Shown in pieces: positions 1 through 9,297 of a stretch of 64,000 nucleotides of DNA (positions are counted from its first letter, which is position 1; each line of letters opens with the position of its first letter). The DNA comes from JAEXZL01 sp049943125. Its GTDB lineage: Bacteria > Bacillota > Clostridia > Clostridiales > Clostridiaceae. The notes under the pieces are model-generated. The model searched no databases and had not been told where the DNA came from. It saw nothing but the letters and a program-made list of their open reading frames with translations. A program made the translations under genes and the position numbers. The stretch covers positions 868,001 through 932,000 of the forward strand of contig NZ_CP188040.1 in assembly GCF_049943125.1 (NCBI RefSeq), read 5' to 3'.

Positions 1-1252
1 CATATAACTTTTTATCATACATATTGTCTTTTATATGAAAATCAACATATCTGATTATATGTTCTGGTAAATCCATTATATCTATTACATCTTCCGAAGA
101 AGTTATTGTAAGTCGTTCTATTAAATTCTGCAGTTCACGGATATTTCCTGGCCAGTTATACTCATATAAATATTTTTTTAATCTCCTTGAAAATATTTTA
201 TTTGCTCCGTACCTAAGATTGAAAGACTTTAAAAAATACTCCGCCAAAGGCATTATACTGCCAAGACGTTCTCTTAAAGGACTCACACTTAAAGGTATAA
301 CATTTAATCTGTAAAATAAATCTTCTCTAAAAAACTTTTTTTCTACCATTTCATATAAATTTCTATTTGTTGCACCTATTATTCTCACATCAACCTTGAT
401 TGAGTTATGTTCTCCTATTCTAGTAATTTCACCATCTTGAAGTACTCTCAATAGCTTAACCTGCATATTTAATGGAAGCTCTCCTATTTCATCTAGAAAT
501 AATGTTCCTTTATCCGCAGTCTCAAATATTCCAGCTTTACCTCCCTTAAGTGCTCCTGTAAAAGCTCCATAGGAATATCCAAAAAACTCAGATTCTATAA
601 GTGTCTCTGGAATCGCTCCACAATTAATCTTTATAAAAGGTTTACTACTTCTTAAGCTATTATTATAAATATACTTTGCTAATACATCCTTACCGGTTCC
701 TGTTTCACCATATAGCATTATTGTAGAATCGACCTTAGCTACCCTCTTTGCCATAAGAAGTAGACTCAAACTATTTTCATCATCTGCTATGATTTCTTCA
801 TTTTCAGCAATCTGCATTTTCAGCTCTTCGATTAACTCTCTATACTTTAAATTTCTATTATTTGTTTCAATTATCTTCTCTTCAAGACTTTCAATATCAG
901 TAATATCTCTCACATTAGTGACAACCAATTGGATTTCATTATTACTATCAAAAAAAGGAGTACCTGTTACTAAAGCACTCTTACCGGTGTTAAATTTCTG
1001 GTATAGAGTTTTAGTTTTTCTATGCTCTAATACCAACAAAGTAACTGATTTAGATATTTTACCAGATGATACGAGCTCCTTCATGTTATAACCTATAACT
1101 TCCTGCTTTTTCAAGCCAGTTATTCTTTCATAACTACTATTAACTAGAATTGTATTAGCACATCCATCAGTTATGTATATCCCATCGTATGATGTTTCTA
1201 TTACATTCTCTATGAGATTAAAATACTTATTGTCCGAGATAATATTATTCAT
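1..1252 (-). CDS. Sigma-54-dependent PAS-domain transcriptional activator (3' part outside window)
   Basis: My translation from the ATG at 1252 gives 417 residues open to the window edge. A PAS-like sensor (about residues 5-115, with NITGLKKQE/RDITD-type signatures) is followed by a short coiled linker and a AAA+ enhancer-binding domain. That domain has Walker A GETGTGKD near residue 184, the sigma-54 contact loop GAFTGA near 230, Walker B-like TLFLDEIGELP, and arginine-finger region FREDLFYRLNVIPL. The Fis-type HTH expected at the C-terminus lies beyond base 1. Known family role: ATP-driven opening of sigma-54 promoters in response to a PAS ligand or redox signal. The target operon is not visible; the IS30 copy next to it may have separated it from former neighbours. 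Family call sure, target unknown. Confidence 0.93.
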   Translation of the reverse strand, partial: MNNIISDNKYFNLIENVIETSYDGIYITDGCANTILVNSSYERITGLKKQEVIGYNMKELVSSGKISKSVTLLVLEHRKTKTLYQKFNTGKSALVTGTPFFDSNNEIQLVVTNVRDITDIESLEEKIIETNNRNLKYRELIEELKMQIAENEEIIADDENSLSLLLMAKRVAKVDSTIMLYGETGTGKDVLAKYIYNNSLRSSKPFIKINCGAIPETLIESEFFGYSYGAFTGALKGGKAGIFETADKGTLFLDEIGELPLNMQVKLLRVLQDGEITRIGEHNSIKVDVRIIGATNRNLYEMVEKKFFREDLFYRLNVIPLSVSPLRERLGSIMPLAEYFLKSFNLRYGANKIFSRRLKKYLYEYNWPGNIRELQNLIERLTITSSEDVIDIMDLPEHIIRYVDFHIKDNMYDKKLY

Positions 1253-1329
1253 ATAACACACTCTCCAATTGTATATTTATTCCAATTATAGCATATAATT
1301 TTATATATTTTAATTTAAAATGTAAATTA

Positions 1330-1347
1330 AAAAACTAACTTCCGTTT
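1330..1347. repeat. Left terminal inverted repeat of the IS30-like element
   Basis: 18 bases identical to the reverse complement of 2961-2978. The outer part can also fold with 1361-1369 into a hairpin, which could hide the transposase start region when the element is read through from outside (inference). Confidence 0.85.
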
Positions 1348-1429
1348 ATAATCCTAAACTGAAGTTAGTATTGCAAAGCATCTGATATAAGAATTGATAT
1401 TTGTCCTGAGCATATTGAGAAGATCAATT

Positions 1430-2740
1430 ATGTCAGATAACAATATATGCAAAGGAAAGCACCTCAGGATGGAAGACCATCTTATAATTAAATATGGATT
1501 AGACGAAAACTACCCACTTAAAAAAATTGCTGAAAGAATTAAGAAGGACCCAATTACCGTCTCGAAAGAGATTAAGCGGAATAGATTTCTTAAAGTGAAC
1601 AAGCTAATAGAAAAGGATTTGCATTCGTGCCAGCACCGCAGGAGCTGCTCTAAGAAGAACCTGTGTGGTAGCGGCTGCGGGAAGCAGTGCAAGAAATGTA
1701 GCTTTGTAAACTGTTATAGGGTTTGTAAGGAGTATTCAGTAAAGAAGTGTTCTAAACTTAACCGATATTCCTATGTTTGCAATAGCTGCAATACAGTCAC
1801 TACGTGTACCGGTGAAAAGAGCTATTATAAAGCTAAAGTAGCTGATTCAAAGTATAAAGAGGTGTTAGTTGTATCGAGAGAAGGACTTAACATAACTTCA
1901 AATGAGCTGAAAAAGATGGACGAAATAATTTCTCCGCTGATTTTAAAGGGTCAGTCGATATCCCATATTTTTACCCATCATAAAGGAGAAATAGATTGCT
2001 GTGAAAGAACTCTATATTATTATTTTGATAAAAATGCTTTTACTGCAAGAAACATCAATTTGCCTAGAAAAGTGAAGTATAAACCTAGAAAGAAATCTAC
2101 ACTGCCTGTAGTTAAAGAATCGCCTTGTAGGGCTGGAAGAACCTTCAGTGATTTTGTTAGTTTTATAGAGAAGAATCCAGATCTTCCCGTAGTCGAAATG
2201 GATACAGTCCACTGCACGCTAAGTGGCAAAGTACTGCTTGCTTTTATGTTTAGAAATTGCTCATTAATGCTAGCTTTTATTATTGAAAGCTGTAGCCAAA
2301 CAGCTGTTAAAGAGGTCATAGATAAGCTTTATGGGGTGTTAGGGCACGATGTGTTCAAACGGAGCTCTCCTGTTATCCTAACGGATAACGGCTCGGAATT
2401 TAAAAACCCTGAGGCTTTAGAATTAGATGAGATGGGAAATCAAAGAACTAAAATATTCTACTGCAATCCGATGGCTTCTTATCAGAAGCCTCACGTAGAG
2501 AAGAATCATGAATATATAAGATACATAATACCTAAGGGAAAGTCTTTTGATAATAGAACTCAAAAGGAGATTGCCTTAATGATGTACCATATTAACAGTA
2601 CAGCAAGAGCTAGCTTAAACGGAAGTACGCCATTTAAACTAGCCCCAATGTTATTAGATACCTTACTGTTAGGCAAGCTATCATTAAAGCATATCGAAGC
2701 AGATGAAGTACATCTAAAACCTGCACTTTTTAAAAAATAA
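1430..2740 (+). CDS. IS30-family transposase (DDE)
   Basis: Catalyses cut-and-paste or circle-mediated movement of the surrounding element. An N-terminal HTH_38-like segment (RMEDHLIIKYGL, SLKKIAERI-type, ITVSKEIKRN) is followed by a Cys-rich stretch (about residues 55-110, many Cys pairs, likely a zinc-binding insert). The DDE catalytic core follows: first Asp in VVEMDTVHC, second in ILTDNGSEF, Glu in PHVEKNHEYIR. The reading frame can be extended to a TTG at 1394, but the ATG at 1430 gives the usual family start (MSDNNICKGKHL) with a weak GAGAAG upstream. The frame is uninterrupted and all three acidic residues are present, so it is plausibly active. Confidence 0.9.
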   Translation: MSDNNICKGKHLRMEDHLIIKYGLDENYPLKKIAERIKKDPITVSKEIKRNRFLKVNKLIEKDLHSCQHRRSCSKKNLCGSGCGKQCKKCSFVNCYRVCKEYSVKKCSKLNRYSYVCNSCNTVTTCTGEKSYYKAKVADSKYKEVLVVSREGLNITSNELKKMDEIISPLILKGQSISHIFTHHKGEIDCCERTLYYYFDKNAFTARNINLPRKVKYKPRKKSTLPVVKESPCRAGRTFSDFVSFIEKNPDLPVVEMDTVHCTLSGKVLLAFMFRNCSLMLAFIIESCSQTAVKEVIDKLYGVLGHDVFKRSSPVILTDNGSEFKNPEALELDEMGNQRTKIFYCNPMASYQKPHVEKNHEYIRYIIPKGKSFDNRTQKEIALMMYHINSTARASLNGSTPFKLAPMLLDTLLLGKLSLKHIEADEVHLKPALFKK

Positions 2741-2960
2741 GACATCAAAATTTATGGACAAGTATCGTGGAACTTAATCATGCAAAATTGAAGCAAACTG
2801 AACTTAGTTTTACAAGCCGATTTCCTTAGGCTTATTAAGCTCGCTTAAAAAGCCCTAAATAATTATTACCTTATGAAAATTATAGCTTATTTTAGGTTTT
2901 TTGACTACGAAATTTACATTAAAAACTGACGTTATCCTTGCAACTGCAAGGATTCGAATA

Positions 2961-2978
2961 AAACGGAAGTTAGTTTTT
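2961..2978. repeat. Right terminal inverted repeat of the IS30-like element
   Basis: AAACGGAAGTTAGTTTTT, the perfect reverse complement of 1330-1347. It defines the downstream edge of the element. Confidence 0.85.
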
Positions 2979-3128
2979 CAATCAACGATTCAATTTTAAT
3001 TAGTAATACAAAAAAAACAGCACTAAGATTCCTGTAAATATTAATGCTATTTTATAGATTTATATTCTACTTTATTGCTGTTAATTTAAATGAGAAGCTG
3101 ATAAAGAAATCGATGGTTTCCTTATATT

Positions 3129-3398
3129 CTATGATGGAAGAGACAGATTAAGCTCTATCTGAAATATTATTCCTGTAACATGTCCATAATAAATACTGTA
3201 TCCTTCTGACCACAGCTCGTCTAAATTATAGCCGTTCTTCTTTAAAAAGTCAGTTAAATCTAGATCATCTTCCGACTCATCAAACTCTTCTTCATCTAAC
3301 ATTATTAAATCAACATAGGTGGAGTTCTTAATAATCAGAATCCCAGTACCATTCTTAAAGCCATCTTCTTCAAATATACTTTTATTCAAGAATATCAT
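3129..3398 (-). CDS. Small acidic hypothetical protein
   Basis: 89 residues, not recognised. A strong ribosome site (AAGGAG, 7 bases before ATG) supports it as a real gene. The centre is a run of acidic residues (LDEEEFDESEDDLDL, about residues 34-48) between two more ordinary alpha/beta-looking parts; there is no signal peptide or membrane segment. Acidic proteins of this size can be immunity or anti-toxin-like factors, but nothing here proves that. It stands alone just downstream of the IS30 copy and is divergent from the small membrane protein at 3723. Confidence 0.6.
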   Translation of the reverse strand: MIFLNKSIFEEDGFKNGTGILIIKNSTYVDLIMLDEEEFDESEDDLDLTDFLKKNGYNLDELWSEGYSIYYGHVTGIIFQIELNLSLPS

Positions 3399-3722
3399 AT
3401 TAACAACTCCTTATACTTTTTTATATACCTTCTTTAATTATCCATATATTTATTTATATTATAATATAACATTCTAGAATTAATTAAAGACATACGGTTA
3501 TTATACTTTTAATATTATGAGACAAAAGATGGTAATAGAAGGTATATTAATAAATATTAGAGTGAATGGAACTCTTCAATTATTTAAGCAATATAGTTAG
3601 ATAAATAAAATACGAAAGTCTGATATATCTCAAGTTCAAAATATTTATATAATTTATTAGTAGCATTTCAAAACCCCAAATCTAATAAATATAATAATAA
3701 ATAATTTTTCAGGAGTTATATC
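3399..3722. other. Divergent AT-rich intergenic region
   Basis: About 320 bases between two divergently read small genes. Very AT-rich, with no convincing hairpin and no ORF with a ribosome site. It presumably holds both promoters. Nothing else was seen. Confidence 0.5.
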
Positions 3723-3983
3723 ATGGAATCTAATCATCCTAACACTTACTATCTATTAACAAACAGTGTTCAACGTTCTCTAGATAGCCTCATAGAGATG
3801 AATGCCTATTACAGAAGATTAAATCACTTCTCTATTTTTCTAGATATTGTAGCACTTGTGGCTTTAGCCTATGCATCTAGAATTATTTCTATAAATCCTT
3901 ATAGCTTTTTGTTGTATATGATGATATCTGCATTCCTATCTTATGTGGGGATATTTATGATAAAAAAGCCCAAAGAAAAATAA
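3723..3983 (+). CDS. Small two-TM membrane protein, unknown function
   Basis: 86 residues with a good ribosome site (CAGGAG, 7 bases before ATG). A soluble N-terminal 35 residues with helical heptads is followed by two hydrophobic segments (about 36-55 and 61-79) and a basic tail KKPKEK. The layout resembles small helper membrane proteins or holin-like proteins, but no family is recognised. Downstream (3984-4110) is a short stretch that still encodes hydrophobic residues in another frame (IFVIVMIIVTVG), possibly decayed sequence. Confidence 0.55.
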   Translation: MESNHPNTYYLLTNSVQRSLDSLIEMNAYYRRLNHFSIFLDIVALVALAYASRIISINPYSFLLYMMISAFLSYVGIFMIKKPKEK

Positions 3984-4207
3984 AAAAAAGCAACTGAAGC
4001 CTTTAAGAATCAATTACTTTTCGATATTTGTGATTGTTATGATCATTGTAACTGTAGGAAATGGCTCAGGGACTATCTTAGAGAAAGACATATAAAGCTT
4101 TGATTTAAAATAAAAAACAGTTAAAGGATGAATAAATGCCCTGATATGCTCCTTTTATGAGAAACAGTGAAATAAAAAAACACTGTTAATCATGAAGGGG
4201 TATTTCT

Positions 4208-4868
4208 ATGTCCAGAAAGAGTAAAGGCCTGTACTGAAGGAAAGATGAGTAAGAGTGAAGTTGCTAGACAGTTAGATGTGTACGAATCTACTATTCACAT
4301 TTGGGTTGCTAGTTATAAGGCAGGAGGTCCATTGGCACTTAAAGATCATAAGCTTAATCAGGTGTATAGTGGTCCGTTTAAGGAAAAAGCTGTACAGGAG
4401 TATCTTGTTGGGAAAGGATAATTAAAGGATATTACTATAAAATATGGATCAAGGTCACAATCTCAGCTGCAAGACTGGATAAAGGTGTATAATAGCGGTA
4501 AAGACTTCAGTCGTAAAATGTCAGGAGGAAGCCTCATGACTTCATCAAGAAAAACTACACAGGAAGAACGTATTCAAATTGTTAAGGAGTGTCTGGAGAA
4601 CGGAAGTAACTATGGTGACACCGCAATCAAATACAACGTCAGTTATCAGCAGGTATACACCTGGGTCAAACTATACTCAGAATTAGGATACGACGGTCTA
4701 GAAGACCGCCGTGGAAAAAGAACGGTTGAACAGAAACCTAGAAGCGAAGTCGAAGATCTCAAGATAAAGCTTGCAAAGCTAGAGCATGAGCTCTACATGA
4801 CAAAAATAGAACGAGATCTGTTAAAAAAAGTAGAAGAATTAGAAAAAGGAGATGTGTTTCGGAAGTAA
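4208..4868 (+). pseudogene. Decayed IS3-family OrfA (HTH protein)
   Basis: Remains of the IS3/IS150-group DNA-binding OrfA. The start (MSRKSK at 4208) is in a different frame from the first HTH (MSKSEVARQLDVYEST, from 4245), and that frame is broken by a TAA at 4419-4421. The same frame continues with a second HTH repeat (SNYGDTAIKYNVSYQQVYTW) and the leucine-zipper-like tail (LKIKLAKLEHELYMTKIERD). So there is at least one frameshift and one nonsense mutation. The tail that normally overlaps OrfB for programmed frameshifting is present. Confidence 0.8.
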
Positions 4869-4891
4869 GACAAAATCATCTTTATACTGCG

Positions 4892-5586
4892 ATGCAGTAT
4901 TGCTGTAATATATCAGGATATTCTGTGAAATTAGCTTGTACTCTGCTAAAAGTTCCCCAATCAACTCAATATAAATGTCTTAGCGAGAAGGTACCACAGA
5001 GTCAGAACGAACGTATAGCTGTACTTGCAGAAGAAATACACGAAAAGGAACTAGCTAAATTATACTGTAGAATCAGAGATAATCTGTATAAATATGGTTA
5101 ACAACAAAATTGGTCTCCGTATATGTAGAGCCATGGACATAAAGTCGACCATCAAATATGCCAATAACGTATGTACACTTAAGGCCTCAACTCCTCAATA
5201 CATCGAAGAAAATGTCCTTAACAGAGAATTCTATGCAGATTTTCCCAAGAAAAGTGGCGACCGATGTAACTGAATTCAAATGGTTTGAGAGTACTATTGA
5301 TCATAAGGTCTATCTAAGTGCCATTTTAGACATTTATGACCGCCGCATCGTTTCATTCATTATACGTAATAGTAACGATAATCAGCTTGTATTTAGCACC
5401 TTAGATGCGGGGATAGAGGCCAATCAGGAAGCCCATCCTATTTTTCATAGCTACAGAGGATATCAGTACACGAACCGCACGTTCCATGATAAGCTGGAGA
5501 ATATAGGAATGACACAGAGCATGTGTAGAATAAGTAAATGTAACGACAATGGATCTGGGGAAGGCTTCTGTAGGACTCTAAACTAG
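4892..5586 (+). pseudogene. Decayed IS3-family OrfB (rve integrase)
   Basis: The OrfB sequence is scattered over three frames. First 4892-5101 (ends NLYKYG then stop), then 5094-5273 (MVNNKIGLRICRAMDIKST, typical OrfB), then 5158-5586 with the catalytic part TDVTEFKW. The expected HSDRG catalytic Asp is replaced (HSYRGYQYT) and the usual DNA-VIEGFF motif is degraded (NDNGSGEGFCRT). It cannot make an active transposase. No clear terminal repeats were recognised. Confidence 0.82.
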
Positions 5587-5853
5587 AATCCTACTAAGGA
5601 CAGAAGTACATGGATAGAGGGTCATTTACTTAATTTTTTCTAGATATTTTTGTTTTCATATATGTTACATATCAAAACTTTACTTACTCTAATTTTTTAT
5701 ATTTTTATCCGTTAAATTATTGATATTACTAGCATTAACTATAGTTTTAATAAAAATTCACCAACACTCAGTTATTGGAACAATATACCTGTTTAAAAGT
5801 GTTGATTTTTGTTTTATTATATTGTTTATGAAATATTATCTAGGAGGAAATCT
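5587..5853. other. AT-rich spacer after the decayed IS3 element
   Basis: Contains no gene. CAACACT near 5762 can pair with AGTGTTG near 5799, followed by a T-rich run; this may be a weak plus-strand terminator. It overlaps the region where the promoter of the next gene should lie. Confidence 0.35.
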
Positions 5854-6435
5854 ATGAATAAAATTGCAAACAAAATACATGAGCTTTGTGATTATAATAA
5901 ACTTACAAGAGTACAAGCCGCTATACTTATTGCCTTATTATGTGGGGAAGAAAGTGCATTAGAAGCTAATAGTGCTAGAGGTGTAAGGAAATACTATAGC
6001 TTAGTAAGCGGTAGCCTTCGTGATAAGATTGTTGATGAGGAATTTATTATGTTAAAGGATATTATTGAATTCTATAATAATAAATACAACAAGACTATCG
6101 ATTACACTATGCTAAATTATCCTGAATATATTAATGAGATTATTACTAATCCTCAAAAAAACAATAGCTCTTTAGAAGAACAAATTAAATTTAGCGATAA
6201 TCATATTGATATTAATAACAATCAAAAATACCAAGAGCTACTTATACAATATAAAGAAATACAAACGGAATATAATGCTCTGAGTAAAAAGTACTTAAAC
6301 GCTATTGAAGACAATAAAAAATGGGAAGAAAAATATGATTCTTTATATAAAAGAAATCTTATTTTAACTATTGAGATTAATTCTAAAGATCGTGCCATAG
6401 AAGAATATAGAGAAGTTATACAAAGAAATATGTAA
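5854..6435 (+). CDS. Coiled-coil hypothetical protein
   Basis: 193 residues from the ATG at 5854, chosen because TAGGAGG lies 6 bases upstream; the longer frame from 5809 has no ribosome site. The N-terminal ~100 residues look globular and helical (LTRVQAAILIALLCGEESAL could be HTH-like). From about residue 125 on it is a long charged coiled coil (KYQELLIQYKEIQTEYNALS). No family recognised. It is probably co-transcribed with the 53-residue HTH protein that follows 70 bases later. Such HTH-plus-coiled-coil pairs occur near integrated elements, but the function is open. Confidence 0.6.
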   Translation: MNKIANKIHELCDYNKLTRVQAAILIALLCGEESALEANSARGVRKYYSLVSGSLRDKIVDEEFIMLKDIIEFYNNKYNKTIDYTMLNYPEYINEIITNPQKNNSSLEEQIKFSDNHIDINNNQKYQELLIQYKEIQTEYNALSKKYLNAIEDNKKWEEKYDSLYKRNLILTIEINSKDRAIEEYREVIQRNM

Positions 6436-6505
6436 CAATGAATCATATATAATTTCCAATAAAAATTACTTTAATAAATAATTTTCACTTGGGAGGGGAT
6501 ATTCT

Positions 6506-6667
6506 ATGAAATATGAAGCTATTTTCAAGACAAATGCCATCAATAATTACTATGCTTCAGGTAAAAATTACAAAGTAGCTGCTAAAAAAGTTGATATCTC
6601 AGAAAAAACATTAAAAAAATGGGTATATGAATTTGAGAAATCAATAAAAGAAAAGACCTTTAAATAA
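6506..6667 (+). CDS. Tiny HTH protein (transposase OrfA-like N-terminus)
   Basis: 53 residues, with a strong GGGAGGGG ribosome site before the ATG. The sequence is a single helix-turn-helix of the IS3 OrfA/Tnp type (YYASGKNYKVAAKKVDISEK, then TLKKWVYEFEKS). It ends cleanly and is followed by a terminator, so it may be a domesticated stand-alone DNA-binding domain and not just a fragment. The alternative is a 5' remnant of another IS3 copy, but no OrfA tail or OrfB follows. Confidence 0.6.
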   Translation: MKYEAIFKTNAINNYYASGKNYKVAAKKVDISEKTLKKWVYEFEKSIKEKTFK

Positions 6668-6752
6668 TATAAAACAATTATTTTTCTTTATGTTACTCTC
6701 ATCATACCTTAGAATATAGAAATACATCAATTGTTTTATATAAGAATAAAAA

Positions 6753-6778
6753 GAAGAGGATCCCCTCTTCCTTTTTTT
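6753..6778. terminator. Bidirectional intrinsic terminator
   Basis: GAAGAGG (6753-6759) pairs with CCTCTTC (6764-6770) over a 4-base loop, followed by seven T on the plus strand. The minus strand also has a T-rich tail. It sits between the convergent tiny HTH gene and yhfW, serving both. Confidence 0.85.
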
Positions 6779-6822
6779 ATTCTATCCAATAATATTCATC
6801 ATCTTTTTAGATCAATAACTTA

Positions 6823-8034
6823 TCACCTATTTAGAGTATCTAAAAACGACTCCCCATTCTCAGGCATGTCCACCCCAAAGAAATCTGCTACACTAGCACC
6901 TACATCTGATAGAGTCTTTCTTGTGCCTATGCTTTGAGGCTTAAAGTCCTTGCTGTAGATCAGAAGTGGCACCATTTCTCTGGTGTGGTGGCTGTGGCCT
7001 ATGGTTGGGTCGTTGCCGTGATCAGCCATTACCAGAAGGATGTCATCCTTGGTGATTAGCTGAAGGATTTCTCCTATATATTTATCCGCTATGGTGAGCT
7101 TTTCTGCGTAGCCTTCTACGTCTTCACCGTGGCCGCGGAGGTCTGTTTCCTGGACATTGGTGCAGATGAAGCCTTCTTCTAGATTTTTCAGCTCCTCTAT
7201 AGTTGCCTTAAGCACCTCTTCAGTGTCTACTCCCGGGATGCTCTTACCATATTCATTGGATACTATGTCTTGTACCTTTCCAATGAGAGTTACGGACTTC
7301 CCTACCTTTCCCATGATAGTTGGCACCTGAACCTCTGGGTCTATGCCGTAGCCTAGGTGAACAACTTGGTAGCCCTTGTTGTATACTCCGGATTTTGGAG
7401 CATTTACTCCTATGAAGCCATTGTCCTTTTCCTCCTGAGCTCCTATTATATCCTCGATGGTTATTCCTTTTCCACCGAAGACTATTACTCTTGATACATA
7501 GGAAACGCTTCTTACTACCTTCCCTATCTCCACAACCTCCTGAAAATCTATGAAGTCTAAGGCAGAGGTTATGTTATACGCTTGTCCTGAGTCTGCTTCT
7601 AGGTTATCAGCTATGGTCAGGGCGTTATTTACCTTGAGGTATTTACCTACCTCTCCTTCAATAACCTCTACCTGATAGCCTTTCTTTATAAGCTCTGGAT
7701 ATATCCTGTCGCAGGCCTTATAAAAAGGTTCTTTTTCCGGCATTCTAGGCTTTGTACCCATGATTTCTTGATGTCCATAAAAGGTATCAGCTCCAAAATG
7801 CTGAAGCTCTGCTCTACCAAAGACAGCAGTATTTGAAAGCTTCATGGCTCCTACAGGCTCACCCAGTGCATTCATAAGGCCTAAGGCTTCAAGATTTGGC
7901 AGCTTTAAGGAGGGCTTTTCCTGTAATATGTGCTTGCAGGTATTAGCTCCCACATCCTCTGGTCTTACCTTTTCTGCATCCTTCATATAGCCTATTCCAA
8001 AACCATCCAATACTATTACAACAAATCTTTTCAT
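6823..8034 (-). CDS. yhfW: Alkaline-phosphatase-superfamily phosphomutase, YhfW type
   Basis: 403 residues, phosphopentomutase (DeoB)-like metalloenzyme. Visible motifs are the first metal ligand in VIVLDGFGIG (Asp10), the phospho-acceptor Thr84 in GADTFYGHQEIMG, and the dimetal cluster ADHGNDPTIGHSHHTRE near residues 338-353. DeoB itself has a closely similar DHGxDPT/HTRE pattern, so chemistry on a phosphorylated sugar or polyol is likely. Neighbours identify it as the YhfW branch rather than nucleoside-catabolic DeoB: no nucleoside phosphorylase or deoC is nearby. Last gene of the minus-strand yhf operon. The substrate is unknown in any organism, to my knowledge. Confidence 0.88.
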   Translation of the reverse strand: MKRFVVIVLDGFGIGYMKDAEKVRPEDVGANTCKHILQEKPSLKLPNLEALGLMNALGEPVGAMKLSNTAVFGRAELQHFGADTFYGHQEIMGTKPRMPEKEPFYKACDRIYPELIKKGYQVEVIEGEVGKYLKVNNALTIADNLEADSGQAYNITSALDFIDFQEVVEIGKVVRSVSYVSRVIVFGGKGITIEDIIGAQEEKDNGFIGVNAPKSGVYNKGYQVVHLGYGIDPEVQVPTIMGKVGKSVTLIGKVQDIVSNEYGKSIPGVDTEEVLKATIEELKNLEEGFICTNVQETDLRGHGEDVEGYAEKLTIADKYIGEILQLITKDDILLVMADHGNDPTIGHSHHTREMVPLLIYSKDFKPQSIGTRKTLSDVGASVADFFGVDMPENGESFLDTLNR

Positions 8035-8115
8035 TATTCCTCAGTCCTTTCTTCTGTGTATTCTCTTAAATAACTTTATTCTTATCTACGAAGTTCACCA
8101 TAACTATTAGAAGCC

Positions 8116-9285
8116 TTATTTCAATGGGCTGTTTAGCTTTCTCCCTTGGGAGTCATAAATACCCACAAGCCTCGGCTCTCCAGTGGAAAGTCCTTCTACT
8201 AATGCTACAGAGCTTCTAGTTACAAAGATTTGAGTTCTGAATGCCATTACTACCGTTTGTCCCATTTCCGCTTCTCCCTCTAGCTCAAAATGATAATCTA
8301 TACTTTCTAGAGTAGGGGGAAGGGCTTTGTATTCCCTGGCATTATGAGCTGATCTACCTATTAAAGCCTTTTCCATATGAGATCTTCTGTAATGTCCCCC
8401 ACCATAGCAGTAGCTATTCCCCAGGAAATTATGGGATATTTCGCTGACATATACCATACAGGGCAGCTCTTCGCCGTAATGGTGCTTATTATAAGGAGTA
8501 GTACCGGTGAGGGCATGTCCAGGCTCTCCATGGGTTCCTCCTGCTTTTTTTATGAGCTCCATGTTAACTAAGGAGGTGGCAGAAGGCATGTTTATCTGCT
8601 TAAGCTTAACTCCTAGGCCTGATAATATATCCTTTGCTCTCATGAGGGTTTCTACATTCTTAGTTTCTAACACCTTATCTTTTCCTTCATCATAAAGAAA
8701 ACAGGGAAAAGAAGTGATTCCAGCAATTTTTATGTTATTTAGATGGCTAAGCTCCTCTACAACAGAAGGTAATTCCTCTAAGGAAAAACCACCATACTGT
8801 CCAGAATAGAGACAATCCTCTTCTCCAATAACCCTAAGCATAATATCCTGAACTATTCCTAATTCTCTGGCAGCCTCGTTGATTTCTTCTCCTTTAGCTG
8901 TGGAATATATGGTTATTATCTCTGTACCTGCCTTTACAGCAGCCTTTACAAGGGCACTGGGAAGCTGAACAAGATGTCCAAGGTGTCCTAGCTTTATATC
9001 ATTATCTAAGAGGGTCATAGCTTCCTTAAAATCCACAGCTACGGCACCTTCATAGCCTAGATTTTCAAGAGCCTTTGCTATATGAGGGTTTCTGCCAAAC
9101 TGCTTTGTCATATAATAAAGCTTAATACCGTATAAATCGGCCTTCTCCTTAAGTAGCCTGCCATTATGAATAAGACTGTCCACGTCAATTACGTAGGTGT
9201 CTGGCAGTATTAAACCTTCTTGATGAAGGGTAAAGGCAGCATCAATTAGTTTGTTGTTTTCTTTTATAGTTTTATCAAGAAACAT
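8116..9285 (-). CDS. yhfX: PLP-dependent alanine-racemase-like protein YhfX
   Basis: 389 residues. The N-terminal TIM-barrel domain of the alanine racemase/decarboxylase fold has the PLP lysine region in YYMTKQFGRNP (about residues 55-65, preceded by TYVIDVDSLIHNGRLL). The C-terminal beta domain ends in a region that binds the cofactor phosphate in relatives. GAGGTGAAGGG ribosome site 3-8 bases before ATG. It starts 12 bases after yhfS ends, so the two are translated together. Expected chemistry is racemisation or epimerisation at an amino-bearing carbon, but the substrate is unknown. Confidence 0.85.
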   Translation of the reverse strand: MFLDKTIKENNKLIDAAFTLHQEGLILPDTYVIDVDSLIHNGRLLKEKADLYGIKLYYMTKQFGRNPHIAKALENLGYEGAVAVDFKEAMTLLDNDIKLGHLGHLVQLPSALVKAAVKAGTEIITIYSTAKGEEINEAARELGIVQDIMLRVIGEEDCLYSGQYGGFSLEELPSVVEELSHLNNIKIAGITSFPCFLYDEGKDKVLETKNVETLMRAKDILSGLGVKLKQINMPSATSLVNMELIKKAGGTHGEPGHALTGTTPYNKHHYGEELPCMVYVSEISHNFLGNSYCYGGGHYRRSHMEKALIGRSAHNAREYKALPPTLESIDYHFELEGEAEMGQTVVMAFRTQIFVTRSSVALVEGLSTGEPRLVGIYDSQGRKLNSPLK

Positions 9286-9297
9286 CCCTTCACCTCT

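Larger units (their letters stand above)
1330..2978 (+). mobile_element. IS30-family insertion sequence, apparently complete
   Basis: A single transposase gene (1430-2740) is bracketed by perfect 18-bp inverted terminal repeats. The left end reads AAAAACTAACTTCCGTTT at 1330-1347 and its exact reverse complement lies at 2961-2978. Total length is about 1.65 kb, longer than the 1.0-1.25 kb typical of the family because the transposase has a Cys-rich N-terminal insert and there is about 200 bp of 3' non-coding sequence. Just inside the left end, GAAGTTAGT (1361-1369) pairs with ACTAACTTC of the terminal repeat. A 9-bp stem ATCCTTGCA/TGCAAGGAT lies at 2934-2953. I could not fix a target duplication with confidence. 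Confidence 0.85.

Noticed and set aside
789..1091. Plus-strand frame across the sigma-54 activator gene
   Set aside because: It is antisense to a strongly recognisable coding sequence and lacks a ribosome site. The same holds for many antisense frames over the large minus-strand genes.
4208..5586. Functional IS3-family element
   Set aside because: Stop codon and several frameshifts in both genes, and loss of the second catalytic Asp (HSYRG).
6823..8034. Ordinary phosphopentomutase deoB
   Set aside because: Motifs fit the family, but the gene context is the yhf cluster and there are no nucleoside-catabolic neighbours.
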